Assembly: GCA_964019335.1 (NCBI GenBank)
Contig: OZ025739.1
Location: forward strand, 62,001 to 126,000
DNA length: 64,000 bases
Origin: Diplonema japonicum
Lineage: Eukaryota > Euglenozoa > Diplonemea > Diplonemida > Diplonemidae
Direction of reading: 5' to 3'
Positions 10,134-19,683 of this stretch are shown one piece after another. Positions within the stretch are counted from its first letter, which is position 1. The number at the start of each line of letters is the position of its first letter. The notes under the pieces are model-generated. The model was not told the origin of the DNA. It made no database searches and was given only the letters and a program-made list of their open reading frames with translations. The translations under genes and the position numbers were made by a program.

Positions 10134-12155
10134 ATGGCCTCATGGAACACCACACAGCGGTTACCTGTCAGGTCCCACTCCAACGGCCGGCCCCTTCCTG
10201 TCACCGCAGTGGCTTCCAGCCCCGGGCCGCAGTACAACATCCCCAGCACTATCGGCAACGGGCCGAAAATAAAGTTCAAACACAGGTATGTGGACGAAGA
10301 GGAGTTGATGCCCATGCCCGGGCCTGGCGAGTACGACCCCGACGGGTCCACAAAGTGGAACACCGCACCGGGCTTCTCCTTCAGCGCCCCGCCCAATAGG
10401 GATCCTGCACAGGAGGTGCATAGAGAGAAGCCCCCCACGCAGTCGGAAATCACAAAAGCGGAGCCAGGCCCCGGTTTCTACACGAACGACAGTCTGAACA
10501 TTTCCAGGAGGCCGACAGAGCGGTCTGGGTGGCGTGTGCAGGGGATGGACACTACGAACCCCAAGAAGCTTATGCACACGGGTGCTTCGATCGGATCGCC
10601 ACGGGTTAAGAAAAAGTTCGAGACGGGTGTTCCGGGACCGGGCAGCTACACGCCAGCGAGGGACAACAAGGGACACCGAGTGCTGGGCTCGTATCAAAAG
10701 AACAGGATCTCCACCATGAAGGCACCCGCGCGGTCAGAGAAGCGGACCGACGACATGGCAGCCCCTGGGCCGGGTGCCTACGACACTTCACGCTTCAACA
10801 TAGCGAAGCAGGCAGTGAACCACCCGATCACGATGCCGGGTAGGCCCTTTGACACAGAAACAGAACGACCACCAGGACCCGGCCACTACACAGCAAGGAC
10901 AGCCTCTGTAACCAAGCGTGTTCACGGCCCTCGATTCGTACCAGCACCTCCGCCACGCAAGAGAGACCAAGGTGTACCTGGACCTGGGGAATACAATCTG
11001 GGAAGCACCCTGGGGTCTAAAGGGATGGGCATCACCTTCAAACATCGGCATGTGAAGACCAGCAGGTCCCCACGGTGCCCTCACATTGTAGGCGAGGTAG
11101 TGGCCGTGCAGATCTCGCAATGTGGCCCCCCGCTCAAGGGCACCATCAAAGAGTCGTGGAACGGGGACACAGAAGAAACAGCAATGTGCTACCGTGTGAT
11201 GTTAGAAACAGGCGTCGAACGGGATGTCGAGGGACACCAGGTGAGCATATGGAAAGGGGGCATGGGACCAGGAGCATACGAGCCCACAGGTGGTGTGGGC
11301 AAGAACGGACCCAAGTACACCATACAAGGACCGTGCACGTTCACTTCGATGGCGGTGAGCGAAGCACGCAAAACCCGCGACAACCCGGGCCCCGACCAGT
11401 ACTTCAAACAAGGCACAATGCACAAGGGGATCGGTACCGGCGGGCACAAGGTTACAATCGCACACAAAACGGAAGTGAAGCAGCATCAATGCGATGTGGG
11501 GCCTGGTGGGGGCCCATCGGGGAACTATGAACCGAAGCACCCATCGAACTTCCAACCGTATTCGGAGTTTGCACCTGGCGTGTCACTGGGGTCACGGGCG
11601 TCGGTGTTTGTCCGAGTGCTGCCTGAAGTGGATGAGGTCAAAATGTTGTGCGATGACAACGGCATCGTGGAGTGGAAGGGTGGGAAGGAATGGACTCAAA
11701 ACAGACACTCAGACCAAGCTGGTGACGAGATCTGCAAGGATGACTACTGCGGTATGGAAGGCGTGTTCGTGCAGCAAGGAGGTGTCTTAAGGTGCAAGGC
11801 GCCACCAAACGTGTCTGGACCGAACAGGGGCTACAACAAGAAGGTCCCCAACGCCCCCTGGTCGGCGTGGTCCAACAAATCGAAGGACAGCATCCGTATC
11901 ATCTTTGACGACGGTGTGTGCTGGACGTACCCACCTGCAGCCCTGTTCAGGCACGGGCTGCCCTTCGACAAGGCCAACGCACGCTGGCCTATTCCACAGA
12001 CGGCCGCCGATGGCCCTTCCAGCGGAGCCACCTCAGATGAGCTGGGCAAATCCTTTTCACCCAAGATCACCATCTCGGGAAAACCATTAGAAGTAGTACC
12101 CCTTGTCGAACCTGGTCCCGGCCATTACGATATTACATCCGGGCTTTCGGTATGA
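10134..12155 (+). CDS. STPG/SHIPPO-repeat protein (axonemal type)
   Basis: 673 residues with about ten Pro-Gly-Pro-Gly-x-Tyr motifs (for example PGPGEYDP, EPGPGFYT, VPGPGSYTP, APGPGAYD, PPGPGHYT, VPGPGEYN, EPGPGHYD) spaced 40-90 residues, the signature of sperm-tail PG-rich repeat proteins such as the ODF3/CIMAP group, which bind the inside or outside of axonemal doublets. Two Trp-containing insertions (around 320-380 and 485-610) interrupt the repeats. The frame ends TTTCG-GTA-TGA at 12155, which is also a GTATGA donor; a coding-looking stretch at 12388 after TCTAG could be a further exon in phase 0. I keep the simple stop but flag the alternative. Confidence 0.8.
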   Translation: MASWNTTQRLPVRSHSNGRPLPVTAVASSPGPQYNIPSTIGNGPKIKFKHRYVDEEELMPMPGPGEYDPDGSTKWNTAPGFSFSAPPNRDPAQEVHREKPPTQSEITKAEPGPGFYTNDSLNISRRPTERSGWRVQGMDTTNPKKLMHTGASIGSPRVKKKFETGVPGPGSYTPARDNKGHRVLGSYQKNRISTMKAPARSEKRTDDMAAPGPGAYDTSRFNIAKQAVNHPITMPGRPFDTETERPPGPGHYTARTASVTKRVHGPRFVPAPPPRKRDQGVPGPGEYNLGSTLGSKGMGITFKHRHVKTSRSPRCPHIVGEVVAVQISQCGPPLKGTIKESWNGDTEETAMCYRVMLETGVERDVEGHQVSIWKGGMGPGAYEPTGGVGKNGPKYTIQGPCTFTSMAVSEARKTRDNPGPDQYFKQGTMHKGIGTGGHKVTIAHKTEVKQHQCDVGPGGGPSGNYEPKHPSNFQPYSEFAPGVSLGSRASVFVRVLPEVDEVKMLCDDNGIVEWKGGKEWTQNRHSDQAGDEICKDDYCGMEGVFVQQGGVLRCKAPPNVSGPNRGYNKKVPNAPWSAWSNKSKDSIRIIFDDGVCWTYPPAALFRHGLPFDKANARWPIPQTAADGPSSGATSDELGKSFSPKITISGKPLEVVPLVEPGPGHYDITSGLSV

Positions 12156-12544
12156 CACTTTTAGGGGTGGGGAGGGTGGGGTAAAGAAGATATCAATAGG
12201 ATCGTGCCGCAGTTATAGGAACCAGTCAGTAGCAGTAGTTAGTTTGCTTGTTTATCTGCCTCCCACGTGGAAAGCAGGAAAGGGAAGAAGGAAGGGGGGG
12301 GGGGGGGGGGGGATATGATGAACTTCCGTTTATCTATCTTCTTGTTTTCTTCTCTTCGCATGATATTTGCTTCTCCTTTCAATCTAGCAAATCACGGAAA
12401 AGGAGAGTGCGGCAGCAACGTGGAAGGAACACACGCAATGTGTGGCGACGGCCGATGCTATTGAGCAACAGTTGAACTTCCTGGGGTGGGGGCAAATTGT
12501 AAACAAAACAAAAAAAAATTCCAGTTGGGGTTTTTTAAAAAAAA
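12156..12544. other. gap between STPG and helicase genes, possible extra exon
   Basis: Contains a G tract near 12295-12311 and a T/C-rich stretch ending CAATCTAG at 12387. From 12388 an open frame reads QITEKESAAATWKEHTQ and continues past the helicase start, so it could be a 3' exon of the STPG gene or the 5' UTR of the helicase mRNA following its trans-splice site. I cannot decide from sequence alone. Confidence 0.4.
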
Positions 12545-15500
12545 ATGGAGCAATGCAGCGAAGAAGAGTTCAACAACCTGCTCAAAGATATCGAAGAGGA
12601 AAAACAGCACCAGCCCCCGTTATATGAAGGACGGGAAAGGGCGGTTTTGGACGAAGTGTTCTTCAGGAGAAGGCGGTGGCTGGAAACCGGAAGCGAGCGA
12701 CACAAAGGATTTGCCGGGTTTTACGAGAAATACAGGGGCAGGTGGAAGAACGACAAAGGCGCGGTTGTGAAGGAGGAGAAAAGCATGGTGGAAAAGAGAA
12801 GAAAAGCGGGAATGCCCGGGGTGTACCATCCAAAACTGTGCCGAAACTTTTTTCTCGACACCCCGAAGGATATTCCGGAAGGAGCGCTAAGCGGTGTTAC
12901 GAACAAACAGGTAAACACCTTCAACGACGCGGTCAACATGTACGAGTGGTTCAACCAGAAAAAATCTTTCATGAAGCTCAAAAAAATGATGATATCAAAG
13001 ACAACCCTCCCGGCATCGACTTTCAAACCGAAAATTGTGGCCGCGCTCGCCGAAAACACCATTGTGATTATCGCAGGCGACACAGGGTGTGGCAAGTCAA
13101 CCCAAATCCCTCAATATTTCCTCGAAGCGGGTTATAAAAACATAGCAGTCACACAACCACGAAGGCTTGCCGCAATATCATTGGCCAAACGTGTTGCGGA
13201 CGAACTCGTCAGCAAAAAGGGCAACCTTGTGGGGTACCAAGTTCGCTTTGATACAAAGCGCAACAAGGAGAAAACGAAACTAACCTTCCTCACAGAGGGC
13301 ATTCTCATGAGGTACATCATCTCCGGGCAGTTCTACGACTGGGACGTTGTTGTCGTGGACGAAGTACACGAGCGATCTCTCACCACAGACTTTCTCCTCG
13401 GATGTCTCAAAACCCTGCACCAACAGAGACCGTTCAAATGGGTCCTTATGTCTGCCACCATAAACATCGAATCATTTCAAGAATGGATTTCCAGCCCCGC
13501 TCCGATACCAATCACGATTCCGGGGAGGACATTCCCAGTTACGCTGACACACCTAACTGAAGACCAAATGAACACCCACACTTTCGTCAAACAAAACAAA
13601 AATGGTGTTGCGAAACCCTCCACCTCGACGGATGGTTTCAACACAGGACCATACGTCGCCTTGCTGAATGAGATCAACGCAAAGCACCCTATCGACAAGG
13701 AGAGGGGGGATGTTTTGATCTTTGTTCCCGGTGTTCTGGAGATCGAAGCCTTGCACGCCGACCTTCGCAGCGTCGTTAAAAACATTTACACACTGCCCCT
13801 TCACGCGGGGCTCGAACAGGACGAGCAAGACAGAATCTTCAAACCCACCCCCGAAGGTGTCCGCAAGGTCGTGCTGTCCACAAACATCGCTGAAACCTCG
13901 ATCACAGTGAACAACATACGATTCGTTCTCGACAGCGGTCGTGTCAAAATTATGAAGTACGACCAGGAGGCAAAGATCTCCTCTCTTCAAGAGACTTGGG
14001 TCAGCAAAGCATCTGCCAAGCAGAGGATGGGCCGTGCTGGCAGGACAGCACCCGGTCATTGCTACCGTTTGTATAGCGAATCGGAGTTCAACCTATTCAC
14101 AGAGTTCACAGAGCCAGAGATAAAACGCACGCCGCTCACGACAGTGCTGCTGCAGATCATGTCCGTGCACAGTGGGGACGTGCGTGGGTTTCCCTTCATC
14201 GACAAGCCCAGCTCTAATGACATCGAGGCCTCCTTGCGGTATCTTGTGGGGTCGGGGTGTGCCACACCGCCGCCTCTTGAGCGGCTGACCCCCCTTGGTA
14301 CCGCGCTGTCTGCTCTCCCTGTTGACATCGATGCAGGGAAGCTGATCATCCTCGGTGCGGTGCTCCCCTCCATCACTGACACTGTCCTTTCTATCGCCGC
14401 GGCAATGAGCGTCCAATCGATATTCCACAGAACGGGGATGAACCTCACACCCGGGTCGCATGGGTACCTCCTTCGGCACAAGTACGACACCCTCGATGGC
14501 GACTGGTTCACTTTCCACAAGATCTTCACTCGATGGTGCCAACAGCAGCGCGACAGTATTGATACTCGCAAGTGGTGCAGGGACAGGTACCTCAACGAGA
14601 ACAGGCTGAGGGAGGTACTGAAAATCAAAAAACAATATCTAGACCTGCTCAAAGAGCGTGGCCTGATTGCGGAGCAACGCCAGGTCAGAAGACAAGAGAA
14701 GCGCAAGTTCCATCGACAGCAGTCCGAAGAGGTCGAGTCTGCGTTCCTGAACATCTCCGCACTGAACGCCGACGAACTACTGCCGAAAGACGCGGTCCTG
14801 CTGAAGGCGGTACTGGGGATGAGTCAGTACGATAACCTCGCAGTTGTGAACCGGGCCACTGTTGCGGAAGGGACCCCGTCCAGGATGGCAGGAGGGTATC
14901 TCCGCACACTTCACAAAGACAACGTGCACGTGCACCCCTCTTCTGTCCATTCTGATGTGAAGCTAGCAGAGCAAATGCTCCCCACCGAGTGTTTGGTGTA
15001 CCAGAAGCTTCTCGAGACCCATAAACTGTACCTGCTGAACACGACGAAGGCACCCTTCATACCGCTGCTGCTGCTTGGCGGGAAGTCACTAGACATCGAA
15101 AAAGGAGAGGGAACCAGCATCCTTGTGGACTACCACACGATGCTGACGTTCAACACAGTGGAAGCCCTGCGAAGTGTGGTGAAGAGCACCCTGTGCATCA
15201 GGAGAATGCTGGATAAGGCGGTGGGAGATCTGGTAAAAGCAAATGTGGATGACGAAGCTGGGCTGTCCTTTGACGACCTCCCGCAATGGGTAGCAACTAC
15301 ACTGCAGGGCATCGCTCGTGTTGCGACTACTACTCTTCCCAACGATGTGCGCTACTTCCTCACGCAGCCCTTTGACGCTACCGTCAAGGCAGTACCCTTC
15401 ACTTCGGCTGTCTCCTGCCTCCTCCCGCCGACTGTCATCTCAGAACACGCTGATGTACTTTCTGCCAACCCCGCACTGTTGGCCTCCCTTAAGACAGGGA

Positions 15501-15673
15501 GGCAAGTTCCCCGGTCTCCCTTCTTATGGTACGGGTCGCTGTTAAAGACTGACATATCCGTGGCGGTGAGCATCTCTGTCCACACGCGGTGTGTGTACCG
15601 TTGCAAGAAGTGCGGTGTTGAAGAGTTGTGGAACGCAGTGGAGGTCGCGGAGCATGAAGGGAAATGTCACTGA
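12545..15673 (+). CDS. DHX34: DEAH/RHA-type RNA helicase, DHX34-like
   Basis: 1042 residues, intron-free. Helicase motifs in order: I GDTGCGKST (178-186), Ia TQPRRLAA, II DEVH (VVVVDEVHERS), III SAT (LMSATIN), V STNIAETSIT and VI QRMGRAGRT (about 492-500), then winged-helix and ratchet domains (HA2) and an OB-like region. DEVH rather than DEAH is also found in DHX34. Further agreement: KWCRDRYLNENRLREV, LLETHKLYLLN, and a C-terminal C-x2-C...H-x-CH zinc-finger-like end (CKKCGVEE...CH). DHX34 is a nonsense-mediated decay factor acting with UPF1/SMG1. Start ATG sits in an A run. Helicase identity is very strong; DHX34 orthology is good but by memory of family motifs. Confidence 0.85.
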   Translation: MEQCSEEEFNNLLKDIEEEKQHQPPLYEGRERAVLDEVFFRRRRWLETGSERHKGFAGFYEKYRGRWKNDKGAVVKEEKSMVEKRRKAGMPGVYHPKLCRNFFLDTPKDIPEGALSGVTNKQVNTFNDAVNMYEWFNQKKSFMKLKKMMISKTTLPASTFKPKIVAALAENTIVIIAGDTGCGKSTQIPQYFLEAGYKNIAVTQPRRLAAISLAKRVADELVSKKGNLVGYQVRFDTKRNKEKTKLTFLTEGILMRYIISGQFYDWDVVVVDEVHERSLTTDFLLGCLKTLHQQRPFKWVLMSATINIESFQEWISSPAPIPITIPGRTFPVTLTHLTEDQMNTHTFVKQNKNGVAKPSTSTDGFNTGPYVALLNEINAKHPIDKERGDVLIFVPGVLEIEALHADLRSVVKNIYTLPLHAGLEQDEQDRIFKPTPEGVRKVVLSTNIAETSITVNNIRFVLDSGRVKIMKYDQEAKISSLQETWVSKASAKQRMGRAGRTAPGHCYRLYSESEFNLFTEFTEPEIKRTPLTTVLLQIMSVHSGDVRGFPFIDKPSSNDIEASLRYLVGSGCATPPPLERLTPLGTALSALPVDIDAGKLIILGAVLPSITDTVLSIAAAMSVQSIFHRTGMNLTPGSHGYLLRHKYDTLDGDWFTFHKIFTRWCQQQRDSIDTRKWCRDRYLNENRLREVLKIKKQYLDLLKERGLIAEQRQVRRQEKRKFHRQQSEEVESAFLNISALNADELLPKDAVLLKAVLGMSQYDNLAVVNRATVAEGTPSRMAGGYLRTLHKDNVHVHPSSVHSDVKLAEQMLPTECLVYQKLLETHKLYLLNTTKAPFIPLLLLGGKSLDIEKGEGTSILVDYHTMLTFNTVEALRSVVKSTLCIRRMLDKAVGDLVKANVDDEAGLSFDDLPQWVATTLQGIARVATTTLPNDVRYFLTQPFDATVKAVPFTSAVSCLLPPTVISEHADVLSANPALLASLKTGRQVPRSPFLWYGSLLKTDISVAVSISVHTRCVYRCKKCGVEELWNAVEVAEHEGKCH

Positions 15674-15766
15674 AAAAAAAAGAAAAAAGATTTTTTTTAC
15701 CCCCCCTATTACTTATCGTTTCCATTTGTAACAACCACACTTCAGAAAACGGGCATCACAAAGAAT

Positions 15767-16838
15767 ATGTTACGCCGTGCTCTCTGTGCTCAGGGGAGAT
15801 GGTACGCCTCTGCAGCATCCACATCCACCCCTACCCCCACCCCCCAACCCACCGCCCAGGCAGGAGCAGCGGCTAAGAAGGAGGAGCCCGTGAAGAAGAC
15901 GGCAGCCCCCACGCCGTCGAGGAGCATCCCGACACAGAAGGTGGAGGAGAAGAAGGTGGAAGCACCGAAAGCTCCGGAAGCGAAGAAGCCGGAGCCCGTG
16001 AAAGAGGTGAAAGAGGTGAAGGAGGTGTCGACAGAAATGGCGGTTAAGGTGAGCGAGCTGGACAAGTTGTTGGAAAAGCAGCACCAGATGCTGAAGAGGA
16101 TGAGCGAAGGTATGCCACAAGAAAGGCGAACAACCCCCACAACAGAGATCGAGATTGCGAGAGGTGAGCGCAAGGCAGAGGAGGAGATCACCGGCGAGAC
16201 CCACATTCGTGACGTGCCCAAGATGCTACAATTCCAGGCAAGGAAGAAGGCAGGGGCACTAGGCGTGAAGTATACATTCCCTCCAATTTAAAAAAAAAAA
16301 AAAAACAGAGCGAAGGAAGCGAGGTTTTCAATGCAGGAAATGATGGCGCAGCAGAGCCAACTGGCCCTGGAGTCTGCTGTGGAAAGGAGAAGGCAGTTGA
16401 GTGAACTGAACAGGTTTACAACAAAAAAAAAAAAAAGAGGGAAAAAAAAATCACAGGGAGAACCAACTGCCGTGGCAGAAGGACAAGCCTAAGGACCTGT
16501 ACATGGCAACTGGTAAGTGGTTCCTGAGGCAGCAGCAGGGCACAGAAGCACCTGTTTGGATGACAGCGGTGGAGGTTGGCGTGATTTTGTTGGTCTTTGT
16601 GTTCTGGTGGCTGCAGGCAAGAAGGAGCAAAAAGAAGATTGCACACGTGGGCGCAGTTTTGACCGACATCGATGCTGAAACAAGCTCTTCCATTGCCTCC
16701 GTCTCCACCGCACTCGCGATGTACAAAGATTCCGTGTCAAAGCGAGACGACGAGATCAGAGAGATACAGATGTACAGCAATGAGCAATCTGTCACCATTG
16801 ACAGCCTTGCAAGGTGTATCTCCGATGACAAGAAATAG
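15767..16838 (+). CDS. probable mitochondrial membrane protein; join(15767..16269,16309..16413,16457..16838)
   Basis: 329 residues in three exons. N-terminus MLRRALCAQGRWYASAAS is Arg/Ala/Ser-rich with no acid, as in a mitochondrial presequence; it is followed by a Pro/Ala/Lys-rich linker with repeated VKEVKEV, a coiled-coil stretch (SELDKLLEKQHQMLKRM), and a single transmembrane segment at about 237-258 (MTAVEVGVILLVFVFWWLQ) followed by a second coiled coil. Introns begin GTATAC and GTTTAC and have A runs before CAG; frame and composition are preserved at both joins. Without the joins, the first exon ends in a short tail at 16291. No family recognised; the location is inferred. Confidence 0.6.
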
Positions 16839-17329
16839 AAATGTGGGCTTTTTTGAAATTCCATTTCTTTTGTGTGCTCACAAAAAAAAAAAAAAAAGTT
16901 GTCCCGCCCACCCCATTTCCCATTTAGATTAAAAAAAAAAATCGAAAGAAAAAAAAATTTTTTTTTCCGGGTTTCCCCCCTTTTTTTTATTCTTTATTTT
17001 TTTTATTACTTTTTTTCCCCTCCATTGACGGCGTTACGACAGCGATGGGAAGAAAGGAGGGAGGGGGAGGGGGGGACTCGATACTTCCTGTTGTACATCT
17101 CAATATACAACTACGCCCCCTACGCCTTTTCTTTTTTAGTGTAAATTTCTTCTTTATACGAAAGTAATGAAATGTCCCCCCCCCCCCCCAATTCCCCCCA
17201 GCCACCTTCTTTTTTCTTTTCTTTTTTTATCTCGAGTATTCTCCTCCCCCCCTTTTTTTTACCGAAGTAAAAAAATGAAGAAGAAAAAAAAAGAGTAGCA
17301 AACACCAAATAACAAAAAAAAAAAGGAAT
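16839..17329. other. intergenic, low complexity
   Basis: Half a kilobase of A, T, C and G runs (a C tract at about 17177-17189). No coding signal seen; presumed UTRs and processing signals. Confidence 0.6.
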
Positions 17330-17887
17330 ATGTTACGTAATTGTAGGTTTCTTTTTAATGAAGCAAAAATACAGCCGGTGGTTCTGGACAGCTTGCTGAG
17401 GAGGACCGCGGAGAAGCAAAGCAAGGTGGGTAATATAACAAGACAGATCAAAATGGTGAAACAAGGGCGGCTTGACTACGAGCAGGCATCACCGAAAGCA
17501 AGAGGCCTCTTAAACTCGTTAGATAGTTCCAACCCTAGAAACAAATCTCATATCGTAGAAAATATTCGGCAGTCCTACGTGCATTCTCAAGTGGAGAGGA
17601 AGGAGCAAAAACTTGAAAAGATTTCCCGTTTACGCGCAAGGACAAGTAAAACAACTGATATCTGGTTTGCTCCATCAGAGGAGCTTTTGGAACAGGATAG
17701 AAAACAATTACGTCTTGCCAGCACGGCCAACGCAAAGGCGCGGAAGGAGCGGGAGAGGGAACGACAATTTGCACGCAGGCAAAGCCAGGCGCACGCCCCG
17801 CACCCCACAGCCCTCCCGCGGCATTTTTCACGATCGCACAAAAACAGCCCTCACTGGGGTCAATCAGGCACCAAATCCTACCATTAA
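17330..17887 (+). CDS. basic hypothetical protein (185 aa)
   Basis: Begins MLRNCRFLFNEAKIQPVVLDSLL, a basic amphipathic N-terminus that could act as a mitochondrial presequence, then a Lys/Arg-rich helical body (VERKEQKLEKISRLRARTSK; LRLASTANAKARKERERER) and a His/Ser/Pro-rich tail. Composition resembles mitochondrial ribosomal or RNA-binding proteins of protists, but no motif confirms it. The ATG follows an A-rich leader (AAAAAGGAATATG). Confidence 0.6.
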   Translation: MLRNCRFLFNEAKIQPVVLDSLLRRTAEKQSKVGNITRQIKMVKQGRLDYEQASPKARGLLNSLDSSNPRNKSHIVENIRQSYVHSQVERKEQKLEKISRLRARTSKTTDIWFAPSEELLEQDRKQLRLASTANAKARKERERERQFARRQSQAHAPHPTALPRHFSRSHKNSPHWGQSGTKSYH

Positions 17888-18083
17888 TGTGGTACCCAAT
17901 TTTTTTTTGTATTATATTTATATTATTATCGCGTAATTTTTTCCCCCCTCCCCTCCCCTCCCCTCAACGGATGGCAGTATCGTTGTGTAATCCCACGTAC
18001 GGTAGGTTTGGCTGTACTTTTCAAAAAAAAAAAAAAAAAAAAAAAGCAAAACACAAATTACAAAGAAAAAAAAATAAAATAAA

Positions 18084-18608
18084 ATGGACGGGTTCACCCC
18101 CAACCTGGGAGGGGGCATGAAGAGGGGCCGGTCGCCCGAACAGGAAGGGGGCGTCGGAAAGCAGCAGAAAATAGAGCTCTTTCCCGACTTGAACGAACAG
18201 CAGGTTGAAGGTATTGATTACTTTTACAAAAAAACACACCACAAAAAAAAAACTTTTTTTTTACAGCGTTGTTATCCATCACACACCGAGGAAGGCTGAG
18301 GAGTTACCAGCACGCAGACGGCTACGGGTTTATTGAGTGCCAAGGCCTCAAGGGATATGGGTACGAGCGGGACGTGTTTGTCCACTACAAGGAGCTCCCA
18401 CAGGTTGTCCCCCCTTGCGGGTCAGCATTGTCCTTCATGATCAGGAAGAACCCGAAAGGGCTGATACAGGCTGCTAATGTCACTGTTGTCCCAGAGGACC
18501 AAGCCATCGACCTCCCAGCAACCGAGCACAAGACAGAGACACCCATTGGTGACAGGATATTTTCCGGCGTTGTAAAAAGCTTCACACAAGGAAACGGACC
18601 CGGTATGG

Positions 18609-18640
<32 letters not shown>

Positions 18641-19442
18641 AATCCAGGCGGCAAGGGCGGGTTCGGGTTCATCAAGTGCGACGACACGGAGAAGAACTAC
18701 GAGCGTGATGTGTTCCTTCACAGAAACCAGCTCACTGAAGGGCCCAACACGCCGCGTGACTTCGTTGTCGGCATGAAGCTCACCTTCCAAGTACAGCTCA
18801 ACGCACGAAACATGCCTCAAGCACGTAACGTTAAAATCCTGGATGACCAGCCTCCTGGTATGAAAAAAAGTTTTTACGAGAAATTTTTTTTCACCCACAG
18901 AGGTGAAGCAACAAATGATGTTATTGATGAGCACCCAGCCTGCGTACACCCCCTACCCAAACAGCGTTGGCGGTAAGAAAGGAGGAAAAGGTAGCAGTGT
19001 AGGAAGTGGTAGCGGTCCCACTGGGTACCAAAGAGATAGGGGTGCGAGCGGTGGGATGAACTTTCCAGGGATAGGGGTTGGTGGTGGTGGTGGTGGTGTT
19101 AGCGTACCCGATGTTGGGTTCACAGGGGTGCCAAGTGGAGGTGGGCACTTCAACGCAGGTGTGGGGCTGGAGCCCCCTCCCCCAATGTACCAGGCGTCCA
19201 TTAACGATGTTCCTTTACTAGGTCTCTCGGGGTGCCTTGACCCAGCCCTCCTCCAGCAACTCAACGCCGACCCCGCTGCTTCTCTCTTAACCGCGCTTCA
19301 GACCCTTGCAGCCGCACAGCCCCCCTCCTTCGCTCCGCAGTATCGAAAGCCTCTCCCACCGCCAGCATCTCTCAACAGCGCTAGCAACGTCAGCATCAAC
19401 GCCAGTGCGCTAGCCTCCCTTGCACAGTCGGGTCTTCTGTGA
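18084..19442 (+). CDS. double cold-shock-domain RNA-binding protein; join(18084..18210,18267..18602,18648..18857,18901..19442)
   Basis: 404 residues in four exons. Two cold-shock domains: the first at about 52-110 with GRLRSYQHADGYGFIEC and DVFVHYKEL, the second at about 140-210 with SGVVKSF, GKGGFGFIKCDD and DVFLHRNQL; these are the RNP1-like and RNP2-like strands that bind single-stranded RNA/DNA. A Gly-rich linker and a hydrophobic Ala/Leu/Ser tail follow. The third intron-exon join restores GNGPGGKGGFGFIK across an intron composed of an A run and AATCCAG (18603-18647). All splice joins keep phase 1. Likely an mRNA-binding regulator, comparable in architecture to CSD proteins of kinetoplastids and animals. 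Confidence 0.8.
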
Positions 19443-19683
19443 GAGAAAGAAAGAAGAAAAAGGAACCGAGGCGATCAAAAAAAAAAAGTGTTGGAAGATG
19501 ACCGAAGAAAGCGAAACTAAAAAACCGACACGGGACTTTTTTTTTTTTTCTATACTGCATTCCTTTATTAAGCCAGAAAAAAAAAAAAGAAAAAAAAAAA
19601 AAACGTATCGCAGGGGTGGGTGGAGCGGGGGGAGGAGGGGGAAAGAGAAGGGAGAGTGGGGGGGAAGGACAGCTGAAAAATAA

